Source of the DNA: Thermoplasmata archaeon
GTDB lineage: Archaea > Thermoplasmatota > Thermoplasmata > Lutacidiplasmatales > UBA184
Assembly: GCA_021798415.1 (NCBI GenBank)
Contig: JAJZGO010000065.1
Coordinates: 1 to 8,354, forward strand
DNA: 8,354 bases
Direction: 5' to 3'
Shown here: positions 1 to 6,540 of the stretch, piece by piece
Numbering within the stretch: position 1 is the first letter of the stretch
How the letters are laid out: each line of letters begins with the position of its first letter
The notes under the pieces: model-generated
Told to the model about the DNA's origin: nothing
The model's database searches: none
Seen by the model: the letters and a program-made list of their open reading frames with translations, nothing else
Made by a program: the position numbers and the translations under genes

Positions 1-2
1 TC

Positions 3-878
3 ACGATCGTCCAGGGAGAGCGCGAGATCGGGAGCGGCAGCGTGATCGTCGGGCTCGCGGCGGTCGCCGAGCGCCGCAGCGGCCTACCGCGCGAGCGGAT
101 CCGGGTCGAGTACGCGGACACGGCCCACGCCCCGTTCGACTCGGGCGTCTTCGGGAGCCGAACGGTCGGGGCCCTCGGCCGGGCCGTCGACGAAGCGCTC
201 GTCACGCTGCTCGGAAGGCTCGCCGAGCGCGTCGGAGGGGCGGGCCCCCCGACGCTCGTGATCGAGAACGACGAGATCGTCGTCCGCGTCGGGTCGATCG
301 AGCGGCCGGTCGCCGAGCTCCTCACCGACGAGGAGCGCGCGGCCGGCGGGCTTGAGGCGGACGGAAAGCACTACGGTCGCGGCGGAACGATCGACGAGAG
401 CCTCGTGCTCGACGGGACGTTCTACGCGTACACCGATTTCACGGGCGCGGCGCACGTCGCCGAGGTCTCGGTCGACACGGAGACCGGGACCGTGCGGCTC
501 GTGCGCTACGCGGCGTTCCACGACATCGGGACGGTCGTCGACCCGGCGAGCGCCCGCGCCCAGGTCGAGGGCGGGGTGGCGATGGGAATCGGCACCGCGC
601 TCACCGAGGAGGCGATCTGGTCGGACGACGCTCGCCTCGAGAACCCCGGCCTGGTCGACTACCGGATCCCCACGCTCGGCGAGGTGCCGCCGATCGAGGT
701 GACGTTCCTGCCGGGGCATGCCGGCGCGGGACCGTTCGGCGCGAAGGGCCTCGGGGAGCCCCCGATCATCCCCGTGCCGGCCGCGGTCGCCTCCGCGGTC
801 CGGGCCGCGTGCGGCGGCCACGTCACCGAGCTTCCCCTCACTCCCGAGCGGGTGGCCCGAGCCGTTAAGCCCCACTGA
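3..878 (+). CDS. Molybdopterin-binding (large) subunit of a xanthine dehydrogenase / aldehyde oxidase / CO dehydrogenase family enzyme, C-terminal part
   Basis: The 5' end lies outside the window: the frame is open from base 3, so the GTG at 42 is an internal valine. The 291 visible residues are the C-terminal half of a molybdenum hydroxylase large subunit, which oxidises a carbon centre or CO at a Mo-cytosine/pterin cofactor and works with FAD and 2Fe-2S subunits not seen here. Visible family signatures are the DTAHAPFDSGVFGSRT segment, then HDIGTVVDPASARAQVEGGV with a following GIGTALTEE, the Y-R-I-P-T segment, and GPFGAKGLGEPP near the C-terminus. The Glu of that last motif matches the catalytic base. 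The G-Q-G motif near the N-terminal edge reads G-S-G (bases 30-38), and the downstream AQIAAE-type Gln is absent. The substrate-discriminating active-site loop lies upstream of the window, so CO, xanthine or aldehyde specificity cannot be assigned. It ends in TGA, 15 bp before purP. Confidence 0.93.
   Translation, partial: TIVQGEREIGSGSVIVGLAAVAERRSGLPRERIRVEYADTAHAPFDSGVFGSRTVGALGRAVDEALVTLLGRLAERVGGAGPPTLVIENDEIVVRVGSIERPVAELLTDEERAAGGLEADGKHYGRGGTIDESLVLDGTFYAYTDFTGAAHVAEVSVDTETGTVRLVRYAAFHDIGTVVDPASARAQVEGGVAMGIGTALTEEAIWSDDARLENPGLVDYRIPTLGEVPPIEVTFLPGHAGAGPFGAKGLGEPPIIPVPAAVASAVRAACGGHVTELPLTPERVARAVKPH
864..870 (+). promoter_or_regulatory. TATA-like box of purP-gcvT
   Basis: GTTAAGC is an AT-containing box in otherwise GC-only sequence, inside the last codons of the upstream gene. 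Its centre is 27 nt before the purP ATG, the usual archaeal TATA-to-start distance. Transcription would therefore begin at or within a base or two of the ATG, giving a leaderless message. No Shine-Dalgarno sequence precedes purP, which fits. This is an inference from position and composition only. Confidence 0.42.
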
Positions 879-893
879 CCGTGCCGTCCGACG

Positions 894-2051
894 ATGACGA
901 TCCCGGTCGGTGAGATCCGCTCCCTCCTCGAGGAGTACCCGCGGACCCCCGTCGTGGGGACCGTCGGGTCCCACTCGGCGCTCGACATCGCGGACGGTGC
1001 GGTCACCGAGGGCCTTTCGAGCCTCGTCCTCGCCCAGGCGGGACGGGAGGCGACGTACGCGAAGTACTTCCGGACCGTCCGCGGCCACGGCGGGGGCCGA
1101 CGGCGCGGGTGCGTCGACGACGTCTGGACGTTCCCGCACTTCTCGGACGTCGTGGCGGCCGAGGCCCAGGAACGGCTGCGCACCCACGGCGTGTTGCTCG
1201 TTCCGAACCGCGCGTTCAGTTCCTACGTCGCGCTGTCGGCGATCGAGGACGAGTTCCGCGTACCGATCGTCGGCTCGCGCAACCTCCTGCGGATCGAGGA
1301 ACGCACCGAGCGAGAGAACTACTATACCCTCCTCGACCGGGCCGGCATCCCGATCCCGCACGCGATCGCGGACCCCAACGCGATCGACGGGCTCGCGATC
1401 GTGAAGCTACCGCACGCGACCCGCCGGCTCGAGCGCGGGTTCTTCACCGTGTCGAGCCCGGAGGAGTACCGCCGCAAGAGCGCTCACCTGATCGCGCGCG
1501 GGACGATCACCGCGGACGACCTTGCGACCGCCCGGATCGAGGAGTACATCCTGGGGCCCGTCTTCAATTTCAACTTCTTCTTCTCGCCGCTCGTGCCGCG
1601 GGAGGAAGGCCTCGAGCTCCTCGGCGTCGACGAGCGGCGCGAGAGCACGCTCGACGGCCTCGTGCGACTTCCGGCCGCGCAGCAGCTCGAGCTGTCGGAA
1701 GCGGCCCGCATCCCCGAGTACACGGTCGTCGGGCACGGGACGCTGACCGTGCGCGAGTCGATCTTGGAGGAGGTCTTCCGTCTCGGCGAGAAGTTCGTGA
1801 ACGCGACCCGCGAGCACCACGCGCCCGGGATCCTCGGGGCGTTCTGCCTGCAGACGTGCCTCGACCGGGACGGTCACCCGACGGTCTTCGACGTCGCGGC
1901 GCGCATCGGGGGCGGTACCAACATCCACCTCGGTCTCGGCCACCCGTACGGCAACGCGCTCTGGCGCACCCCGATGAGCACGGGGCGGCGGATCGCGCTC
2001 GAGATCCGTCGCGGGGTCGATGACGGCCGACTGAAGGAGATCGTCACATGA
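894..2051 (+). CDS. purP: PurP family ATP-grasp ligase (formate-dependent FAICAR synthetase or close paralogue)
   Basis: The protein has 385 residues, slightly longer than typical PurP. The characterised enzyme condenses formate with AICAR using ATP to give FAICAR, the penultimate step of IMP synthesis in archaea that lack the folate-dependent PurH transformylase. The N-terminal domain begins with GTVGSHSALDIADGA (22-36, with the conserved G-S-H) and GRE-x-T-Y-A-K-Y-F (50-59). A basic, Gly-rich insertion follows at about 62-74. The ATP-grasp part has IVKLPHATRRLERGFF (169-184), IEEYILG (215-221), ELLGVDERRESTLDGLVR (241-258), FCLQ (317-320) and VFDVAARIGGGTN (331-343), and ends in the usual basic C-terminus. 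The family's glycine-rich loop (GARGGRGYF in the methanogen enzyme, from memory) is replaced here by HATRRLERGFF. This suggests a PurP-like subgroup whose activity may differ. The ATG at 894 lies 27 nt from a TATA-like box and has no Shine-Dalgarno sequence. The stop overlaps the gcvT start. Confidence 0.9.
   Translation: MTIPVGEIRSLLEEYPRTPVVGTVGSHSALDIADGAVTEGLSSLVLAQAGREATYAKYFRTVRGHGGGRRRGCVDDVWTFPHFSDVVAAEAQERLRTHGVLLVPNRAFSSYVALSAIEDEFRVPIVGSRNLLRIEERTERENYYTLLDRAGIPIPHAIADPNAIDGLAIVKLPHATRRLERGFFTVSSPEEYRRKSAHLIARGTITADDLATARIEEYILGPVFNFNFFFSPLVPREEGLELLGVDERRESTLDGLVRLPAAQQLELSEAARIPEYTVVGHGTLTVRESILEEVFRLGEKFVNATREHHAPGILGAFCLQTCLDRDGHPTVFDVAARIGGGTNIHLGLGHPYGNALWRTPMSTGRRIALEIRRGVDDGRLKEIVT
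2034..2040 (+). promoter_or_regulatory. Shine-Dalgarno sequence of gcvT
   Basis: AAGGAGA lies inside the last codons of purP, about 7-8 nt before the gcvT ATG. It supports the 2048 start and translation from the polycistronic message. The contrast with the promoter-proximal genes, which lack such a site, makes it informative. Confidence 0.6.
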
Positions 2052-3235
2052 ACGAACCCCCACCCGCCGCGCCCGCCGTCCCGCTCCGCCGAACCCCGCT
2101 CTACGAGTACCACCGCCGCCACGGCGGGCACCTCGTCCCGTTCGCCGGCTGGGAGATGCCGCTCTACTACACGAGCATCCTCGCCGAGCACCGGGCCGTT
2201 CGGTCCTCGGCCGGCCTGTTCGACGTCTCGCACATGGGGATCCTCACGGTCGAGGGGGGACACGCGGGCGCCCTCCTCGCGCGGCGCACGACGGCGAACG
2301 TCCCGTCCCTCGCCCCGGGCCAGGTCCGCTACACGTTCCTGCTCGAGTCGTCGGGGCACATCGTCGACGACCTCCTCGTGAACCGCCTCGACCGCGAGGA
2401 GGGACCGGGCCAGCGATTCCTCACGGTCCCCAACGCCGGCCGAGCGGACGAGATCGAGGAGATCCTCCGCCATCACCGCGGGCCCGACACGAAGATCTCG
2501 CGGTGGAACGACACGGTCGCGCTCCTCGCGCTCCAGGGGCCGCAGAGCCGCGCCGTGCTCGAGGGGCTCTTCGGCTGGTCGCTCGGGGGCCTCGGGTTCT
2601 ACCGGGCGGCGTTCTTCCCGTCCCGGCCCGGGGCGGGCGACCCGGCGGGAGCGCTCGACCGGCCGTTCCCGGACGCCCTCGCCGAGACCGTCCTCGTGAG
2701 CCGGACCGGGTACACGGGAGAGCTCGGGTACGAACTGTTCGTCCGCGGCGAGGACGCCGACGCGCTCGCCGAGCGTCTGCTCGCCGCGCGGGTCGTGCCG
2801 TGCGGCCTCGGCGCCCGGGACACGCTGCGCCTCGAGAAGGGCTACCTCCTCTCGGGCCAGGAGTTCCACCGCGACCGGACGCCGCTCGAGGCGGCGCAGG
2901 ACCGGTTCGTCGACTTCGACCACCCGTTCGTCGGGCGCCCGGCGCTCGAGAAGGAACGGACCGACGGTCCGGCGGTCCGCCTCTCGGGGATCTCGGTCGA
3001 TGCGCCGGGCGCGATCCCCCGCCACGGGACGCCGGTGCGCTCGAACGGGGCGGTCGTGGCCGAGGCGACGAGCGGCGGACTCTCGCCGACGCTCGGCCAC
3101 GGCATCGCGCTCGCCTACCTTCCGCTCGCGCTCGCGGCCGTCGGGACCGCGGTCACGCTCGAGGTACGGGGCCGCGAGCTCGCGGGCCGGGTCGTCGCGC
3201 TCCCGTTCGTGAGGGCGACCGCGACGCGAGCGTAA
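2048..3235 (+). CDS. gcvT: Aminomethyltransferase, T-protein of the glycine cleavage system
   Basis: The protein has 395 residues. GcvT takes the aminomethyl group from lipoylated H-protein and, with tetrahydrofolate (or an archaeal pterin), releases ammonia and methylene-THF in the cytoplasm. The family pattern is complete: TPLYEYHRRHGG (16-27), PFAGWEMPLYY (31-41), GLFDVSHMG (56-64), the G-H-I-V-D-D-L segment (103-109) carrying the conserved catalytic Asp, LQGPQS (162-167), SRTGYTGELGYELF (218-231), PCGLGARDTLRLEKGYLLSGQE (251-272) and TSGGLSPTLGHGIAL (341-355). The Gly-Ala-Arg-Asp-Thr-Leu-Arg-Leu-Glu stretch separates it from YgfZ-like folate proteins. An insertion of about 20 residues (191-212, Pro/Gly/Ala-rich) precedes the GYTGE motif and looks like a surface loop. 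The start overlaps the purP stop (ATGA), so the two are co-transcribed and probably translationally coupled. The partners gcvH, gcvP and lpd are not in this window. Confidence 0.95.
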   Translation: MNEPPPAAPAVPLRRTPLYEYHRRHGGHLVPFAGWEMPLYYTSILAEHRAVRSSAGLFDVSHMGILTVEGGHAGALLARRTTANVPSLAPGQVRYTFLLESSGHIVDDLLVNRLDREEGPGQRFLTVPNAGRADEIEEILRHHRGPDTKISRWNDTVALLALQGPQSRAVLEGLFGWSLGGLGFYRAAFFPSRPGAGDPAGALDRPFPDALAETVLVSRTGYTGELGYELFVRGEDADALAERLLAARVVPCGLGARDTLRLEKGYLLSGQEFHRDRTPLEAAQDRFVDFDHPFVGRPALEKERTDGPAVRLSGISVDAPGAIPRHGTPVRSNGAVVAEATSGGLSPTLGHGIALAYLPLALAAVGTAVTLEVRGRELAGRVVALPFVRATATRA

Positions 3236-3239
3236 ATAG
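3232..3239 (+). promoter_or_regulatory. TATA-like box upstream of the AAA-TPR gene
   Basis: GTAAATAG overlaps the TAA stop codon of gcvT. It is the most AT-rich word in the neighbourhood, and its centre is 34 nt before the ATG at 3270. Transcription would start near 3261-3263, leaving a leader of only some 7-9 nt. This suggests that the AAA-TPR/nadC pair is a transcription unit separate from purP-gcvT. Confidence 0.48.
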
Positions 3240-3269
3240 TCGGACCCTCCCATCTACGTCGAACAGGCG

Positions 3270-5654
3270 ATGGCGGCCGAAGCCGGGAACGGTCGCCCGT
3301 TCGTCGGCCGGACGGAGGCGGTCGAGGCCCTCTACCGACGGTTCGAGGACGCGCGGGCAGGCAGCGGAGGGGTCACGCTCCTGGTCGGCGCCACCGGGAT
3401 CGGCAAGTCGACCCTCGTCGAGGAGCTCGTGCGCACCGTGCGCGTCCGTGGCGCCCAGGTCCTATTCGGGCGGGCACCCGCGCTCGACGCGCCGCCGCCG
3501 TTCGCGCTGATCCGCTCGGCGCTCGAGAGCGCCCGCCCCGAACCCGACCCGCGGGAGACGGGCGTCCCGGACGGCGGCCTCGGCGAGGTCCTGATCGGGT
3601 TCGCCCCCCGGCTCCACGACGGGGCGCCGGTGCGGATCGAGGAGCGCCTGCTCTCCGCCCTCGGCGAGGCGGACGAACGCGGCGAGCCGGGCCGCGAGCC
3701 GCTCTGGGCGGGGATCACCGAGCAGTTCCTCGAGTTCACGCGCCGCGGGCCGACGGTCCTCGTCCTCGAGGACCTCCAGCGGAGCGACGAACCGTCTCTC
3801 GAGGCGGTCGAGTTCCTCGTCCGCCAGCTCACGAACCGGCCGCTCTGGGTCGTCGCGACCGCCCGGCCGTTCGACTCGGTGACGGCGTCGCGTCGCGCGC
3901 GCCTCGAGGCGTTCGAGCGCGCGACCCACGCGCGTCGGGTCACCCTGCGCCCGTTCACCTCCGCGGAGGTCCACGACTACCTCCGGTGGCGCGACCCCCA
4001 GCGGTCGCTCTCGGACGAGGAGGTCCAGCGCCGCTTCTCCGAGACCGGCGGGAACCCGCTCCTCCTCGACCAGCTCGACCGCGGGGCGCCGGGCCGGTCG
4101 GGCCCGGCGGCGGGCGCCGCCGGGCCCCCGGGGGTCGTCCCGCACTTCGACGAGGCGGAGGAACGCGCGGTCGCGGTCGCCTCGGTCCTCGGCCCGGAGT
4201 TCCCCTTCGCCCTCCTCCTCTCCGCGAGCGGGGAGGACGAGGAGCGGCTCGCCGAGATCGTCGACCGTCTCGTGGGACGCGGCGTCCTCCTCGAGCGGCC
4301 CGAGGAGCGGCTCGCGTTCGTCGACGACCGGCTTCGCGAGGGGGTCTACGACCGCCTGACCGAGAGCCGCCGTCGCGTGCTGCACCGCCGGGCCGGCGAG
4401 GCCCTCGAGTCGACCGGGAGCGCCGACACGGTGACGATCTACGCGCTCGCCCGCCACTTCTACCTCGGCCGCGTCGACGACCGGGCGCTCCCGTACAACC
4501 GGGCCGCCGCGGAGATCGCGGACCGGGCGAGCGCGCCCGAGGTCGCGCGCGAGCACTACGCCCGCGCCCTCGACAGCCACCGCCGCGTGCGGCCGGACGA
4601 CCTCGACGGGGAGACGGAGCTCGTCCTCGAGCTCGCGCGCCAGGTCGACCACGCGGGCGCGCTCAAGGAAGCGGAAACGATGCTGCGCGACTTCCGCGAA
4701 CGGGCCGACGTCGCGTCGCGCCTCGCCCCGCACCTCCGCGCGCTCCTCGAGCTCTACCTCGCGCGCGTGCTCACCGACCAGGGGGAGTGGCGGGCCGCCG
4801 AGGAGGCGACCGGCCGCGTGCTCGCGACGATCGACCTCTCCGACCACCCGCTCGTCCGCCTGCGCGTCCACAACCTGCGCGGGGAGGCCCTCTACTACGA
4901 GGGCCAGTACGCGGGGTCCCTCGCCGAGCACACCGAGGAGCTGCGCCTCGCCCGCGAAGCCGGCAACGAGCGCGCGATCGCCCTCGGGGAGGCGCGCCGG
5001 GCGAACGTCCTCGCGATGATGGGCCAGGCGGAGGGGGCGCTCGCCGAGGCGCAGGACGCGGCGCGCCGCCTCGAGCGCCTCGGCGACATCCGCGAGGCGG
5101 CGCAGGCGCACCTGTTCCTCGGCGTGGTGCTCGCGGGGACGGCGTCGGCGACGCCGCGGTTCGCCGAGGCGATCGCGGAGTTCACCGAGGCGATCCGCCT
5201 CGCCGAGAAGGGCCACGACCTCCGCCGGGTCGGCTGGGCCCTCTTCAACTCGGCCGACGTCCTTCGCGAGGCGGGGCGCCTCAAGGAGGCCGCGGACCAC
5301 ACGCGTCGCTCGCGCGAGATCCTCGAGCGGATCGGGGACCGGTTCGGCCTCGTCCAGTCGATGATCGTCCAGGGGAAGATCGAGCTCGACCGCGGCGAGT
5401 ACGACCGGGCCGAGGCGGACCTCCTCGACGCCTACCGCCTCGTCCGCGAGCTGAAGGCGCCGGCGGACGAGGTCGACGTCGTGCTGCGGCTCGCCCAGCT
5501 GTCGTACGCGCGTGGCGACCGGGCCAGTGCCCAGCGGCGGATCACCGAGCTCGAGCGGCAGAACCTGCCGGCGCTGCGACCGGACGTGGCGCTCGACTTC
5601 GAACGGCTGCGCGCGGCGCTCCTCGACAAGGAGGCGACGAACGGTGCCGCGTAG
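3270..5654 (+). CDS. STAND-like AAA ATPase with C-terminal TPR repeats
   Basis: The protein has 794 residues. An FVGR motif (11-14) opens an AAA_16-type NTPase domain. Walker A is GATGIGKST (40-48, Lys46). Walker B is TVLVLED (162-168), with Glu167/Asp168. A sensor-1-like strand WVVATAR ends at Arg199, and the GGNPLLL motif (260-266) is typical of MalT/LAL-type STAND ATPases. A Gly/Ala/Pro linker (271-290) leads into a winged-helix-like segment (about 292-380), including F-V-D-D-R-L-R-E-G-V-Y. From about 405 to 785 the protein is helical TPR-type repeats, clearest around 510-760. No signal peptide, membrane segment, helix-turn-helix, cyclase or nuclease domain is visible, so it looks like a cytoplasmic sensor/scaffold switch with an unknown output. 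The stop lies inside the nadC start region (11-nt overlap), and a TATA-like box overlaps the preceding gcvT stop. The family assignment is solid; the function is unknown. Confidence 0.9.
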   Translation: MAAEAGNGRPFVGRTEAVEALYRRFEDARAGSGGVTLLVGATGIGKSTLVEELVRTVRVRGAQVLFGRAPALDAPPPFALIRSALESARPEPDPRETGVPDGGLGEVLIGFAPRLHDGAPVRIEERLLSALGEADERGEPGREPLWAGITEQFLEFTRRGPTVLVLEDLQRSDEPSLEAVEFLVRQLTNRPLWVVATARPFDSVTASRRARLEAFERATHARRVTLRPFTSAEVHDYLRWRDPQRSLSDEEVQRRFSETGGNPLLLDQLDRGAPGRSGPAAGAAGPPGVVPHFDEAEERAVAVASVLGPEFPFALLLSASGEDEERLAEIVDRLVGRGVLLERPEERLAFVDDRLREGVYDRLTESRRRVLHRRAGEALESTGSADTVTIYALARHFYLGRVDDRALPYNRAAAEIADRASAPEVAREHYARALDSHRRVRPDDLDGETELVLELARQVDHAGALKEAETMLRDFRERADVASRLAPHLRALLELYLARVLTDQGEWRAAEEATGRVLATIDLSDHPLVRLRVHNLRGEALYYEGQYAGSLAEHTEELRLAREAGNERAIALGEARRANVLAMMGQAEGALAEAQDAARRLERLGDIREAAQAHLFLGVVLAGTASATPRFAEAIAEFTEAIRLAEKGHDLRRVGWALFNSADVLREAGRLKEAADHTRRSREILERIGDRFGLVQSMIVQGKIELDRGEYDRAEADLLDAYRLVRELKAPADEVDVVLRLAQLSYARGDRASAQRRITELERQNLPALRPDVALDFERLRAALLDKEATNGAA
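5628..5634 (+). promoter_or_regulatory. Shine-Dalgarno sequence that fixes the nadC start
   Basis: AAGGAGG is a near-perfect archaeal/bacterial Shine-Dalgarno sequence within the last codons of the AAA-TPR gene, 9 nt before GTG 5644. No comparable site precedes the alternative GTG at 5671, so 5644 is preferred as the nadC start. Confidence 0.62.
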
Positions 5655-6525
5655 GCGCCGGGTCCCCGGTGTGGACGCGACCGTCCGCCGCGCCCTCGCC
5701 GAGGACCGGGCCGCGCGCGACCGGACGACCCGGGCGGTCCTCCCGGGCCGGCTCGTCGTCGAGGCGACCGTGACCGCCCAGGGGGCCGGCGTGCTGTCGG
5801 GGACGGAGGCGCTCCGCGCCGCCGCGCGCGCCCGGTCGCTCGAGGTCGCCTTCGCGGCCCGGGACGGCTCCCGCGTCCGGCGGGGCACCCTCGTCGCCCG
5901 CCTGCGGGGCGACGCCCGGGCGATCCTCGCGATCGAGCGGACGGTCCTCAACTTCCTGATGCACTTGAGCGGCGTCGCGAGCGCGACGGCCCTCGCGGTC
6001 GAAGGGACCCGCGGGAGCCGCCCCCGCCTCGAGGTCTGGGCGACCCGCAAGACGACGCCCGGGTTGCGCGACCTCGAGAAGGCGGCGGTCGTCCACGGCG
6101 GCGGCCACCCCCACCGTCGCGACCTCTCCGACGGCGTCCTCATCAAGAACAACCACCTCGCCCTCGTCCCGCTCGCGACCGCGATCCGGCGGGCGCGCGC
6201 CCGGACCCCCTCGCGGCTTCCCGTCCAGGTCGAGGTCCGCACGGCCCGGCAGGCGCTCGAGGCGATCCGGGCCGGCGCGGACTCCCTCCTCCTCGACAAT
6301 ACGGGACCCGGTCCGGCGCGCGCGATCGTCCGCGCCCTCGAGGCGGCGCACGTGCGACGGGGGCATTGGGTCGAGCTCTCGGGCGGGATCACGCCCGTGA
6401 CCGTGCGACGCTACCGCGCGGTCGGCGCGGACGCGGTGAGCCTGGGCGCGCTCACCCACTCCGCTCCCGCGCTCCCGTTCCACCTCACCGTGCGTCCCGG
6501 CCGCTTAAGACGGCCCGGCGACTAG
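5644..6525 (+). CDS. nadC: Nicotinate-nucleotide pyrophosphorylase (quinolinate phosphoribosyltransferase, carboxylating)
   Basis: The protein has 293 residues from GTG 5644, close to the usual 280-290. NadC joins quinolinate to PRPP and decarboxylates it to nicotinate mononucleotide, CO2 and pyrophosphate in de novo NAD synthesis. Signatures in order are ALAEDRAARDRTT (17-29), ERTVLNFLMHLSGVAS (98-113), TRKTTPGLRDLEKAAV (134-149) followed by HGGGHPHRRDLSDGVLIKNNHL (151-172), QVEVRT (195-200), GADSLLLDN (211-219), ELSGGIT (244-250) and a C-terminal GALTHSAPALP. The PRPP/quinolinate-binding Arg, Lys and His residues of these motifs appear intact. The Shine-Dalgarno site at 5628-5634 supports the 5644 start; GTG 5671 would give 284 residues. 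The frame stays open upstream of 5644, but that extension is an Arg/Ser-rich out-of-frame reading of the TPR gene. nadC overlaps the AAA-TPR gene by 11 nt and is followed by nadA, 15 bp away. Confidence 0.95.
   Translation: MPRRRRVPGVDATVRRALAEDRAARDRTTRAVLPGRLVVEATVTAQGAGVLSGTEALRAAARARSLEVAFAARDGSRVRRGTLVARLRGDARAILAIERTVLNFLMHLSGVASATALAVEGTRGSRPRLEVWATRKTTPGLRDLEKAAVVHGGGHPHRRDLSDGVLIKNNHLALVPLATAIRRARARTPSRLPVQVEVRTARQALEAIRAGADSLLLDNTGPGPARAIVRALEAAHVRRGHWVELSGGITPVTVRRYRAVGADAVSLGALTHSAPALPFHLTVRPGRLRRPGD
6504..6510 (+). promoter_or_regulatory. TATA-like box upstream of nadA
   Basis: CTTAAGA, in the last codons of nadC, is centred about 34 nt before the nadA ATG, the same distance as the box before the AAA-TPR gene. 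nadA has no Shine-Dalgarno sequence, so a short-leader transcript starting near 6532-6534 is plausible. nadA may therefore have its own promoter in addition to read-through from nadC. The evidence is positional. Confidence 0.4.
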
Positions 6526-6540
6526 TCCGGTCGGTTTCGG

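Noticed and set aside
1315..1330. Promoter-like AACTACTATACCCTCC inside purP
   Set aside because: It simply encodes the Asn-Tyr-Tyr-Thr segment conserved in the protein, and no start codon with a plausible product follows.
84..1361. Antisense open frame of 425 codons opposite the Mo-hydroxylase and purP
   Set aside because: It crosses the boundary of two real genes, is Arg/Asp-rich with no recognisable motif, and is a composition shadow.
1561..1590. AT-richer patch (TTCAATTTCAACTTCTTC) in purP, considered as an insertion or promoter
   Set aside because: It encodes an aromatic FNFNFFF strand at a position where PurP proteins are also aromatic, so amino-acid demand explains the composition.
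1874..3253. Antisense open frame of 459 codons opposite gcvT
   Set aside because: It mirrors gcvT, with low-complexity Arg/Glu-rich translation and no family resemblance.
5512..5643. Upstream extension of the nadC frame to an ATG at 5512
   Set aside because: The extension is an Arg/Ser-rich out-of-frame reading of the TPR gene. NadC homology begins after 5644, where a strong Shine-Dalgarno sequence is correctly placed.
3986..5773. Plus-strand +1-type frame of 595 codons within the TPR region
   Set aside because: The translation is almost entirely Arg/Pro/Gly/Ala, whereas the overlapping frame gives a clean ATPase-TPR protein. There is no sign of a programmed frameshift.
3462..6392. Very long antisense open frame (976 codons) opposite the AAA-TPR, nadC region
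   Set aside because: It runs through two clearly recognised plus-strand genes, its translation is dominated by Arg/Ala/Glu/Gly repeats, and it has no domain. Long antisense frames are expected when third positions are nearly all G/C.
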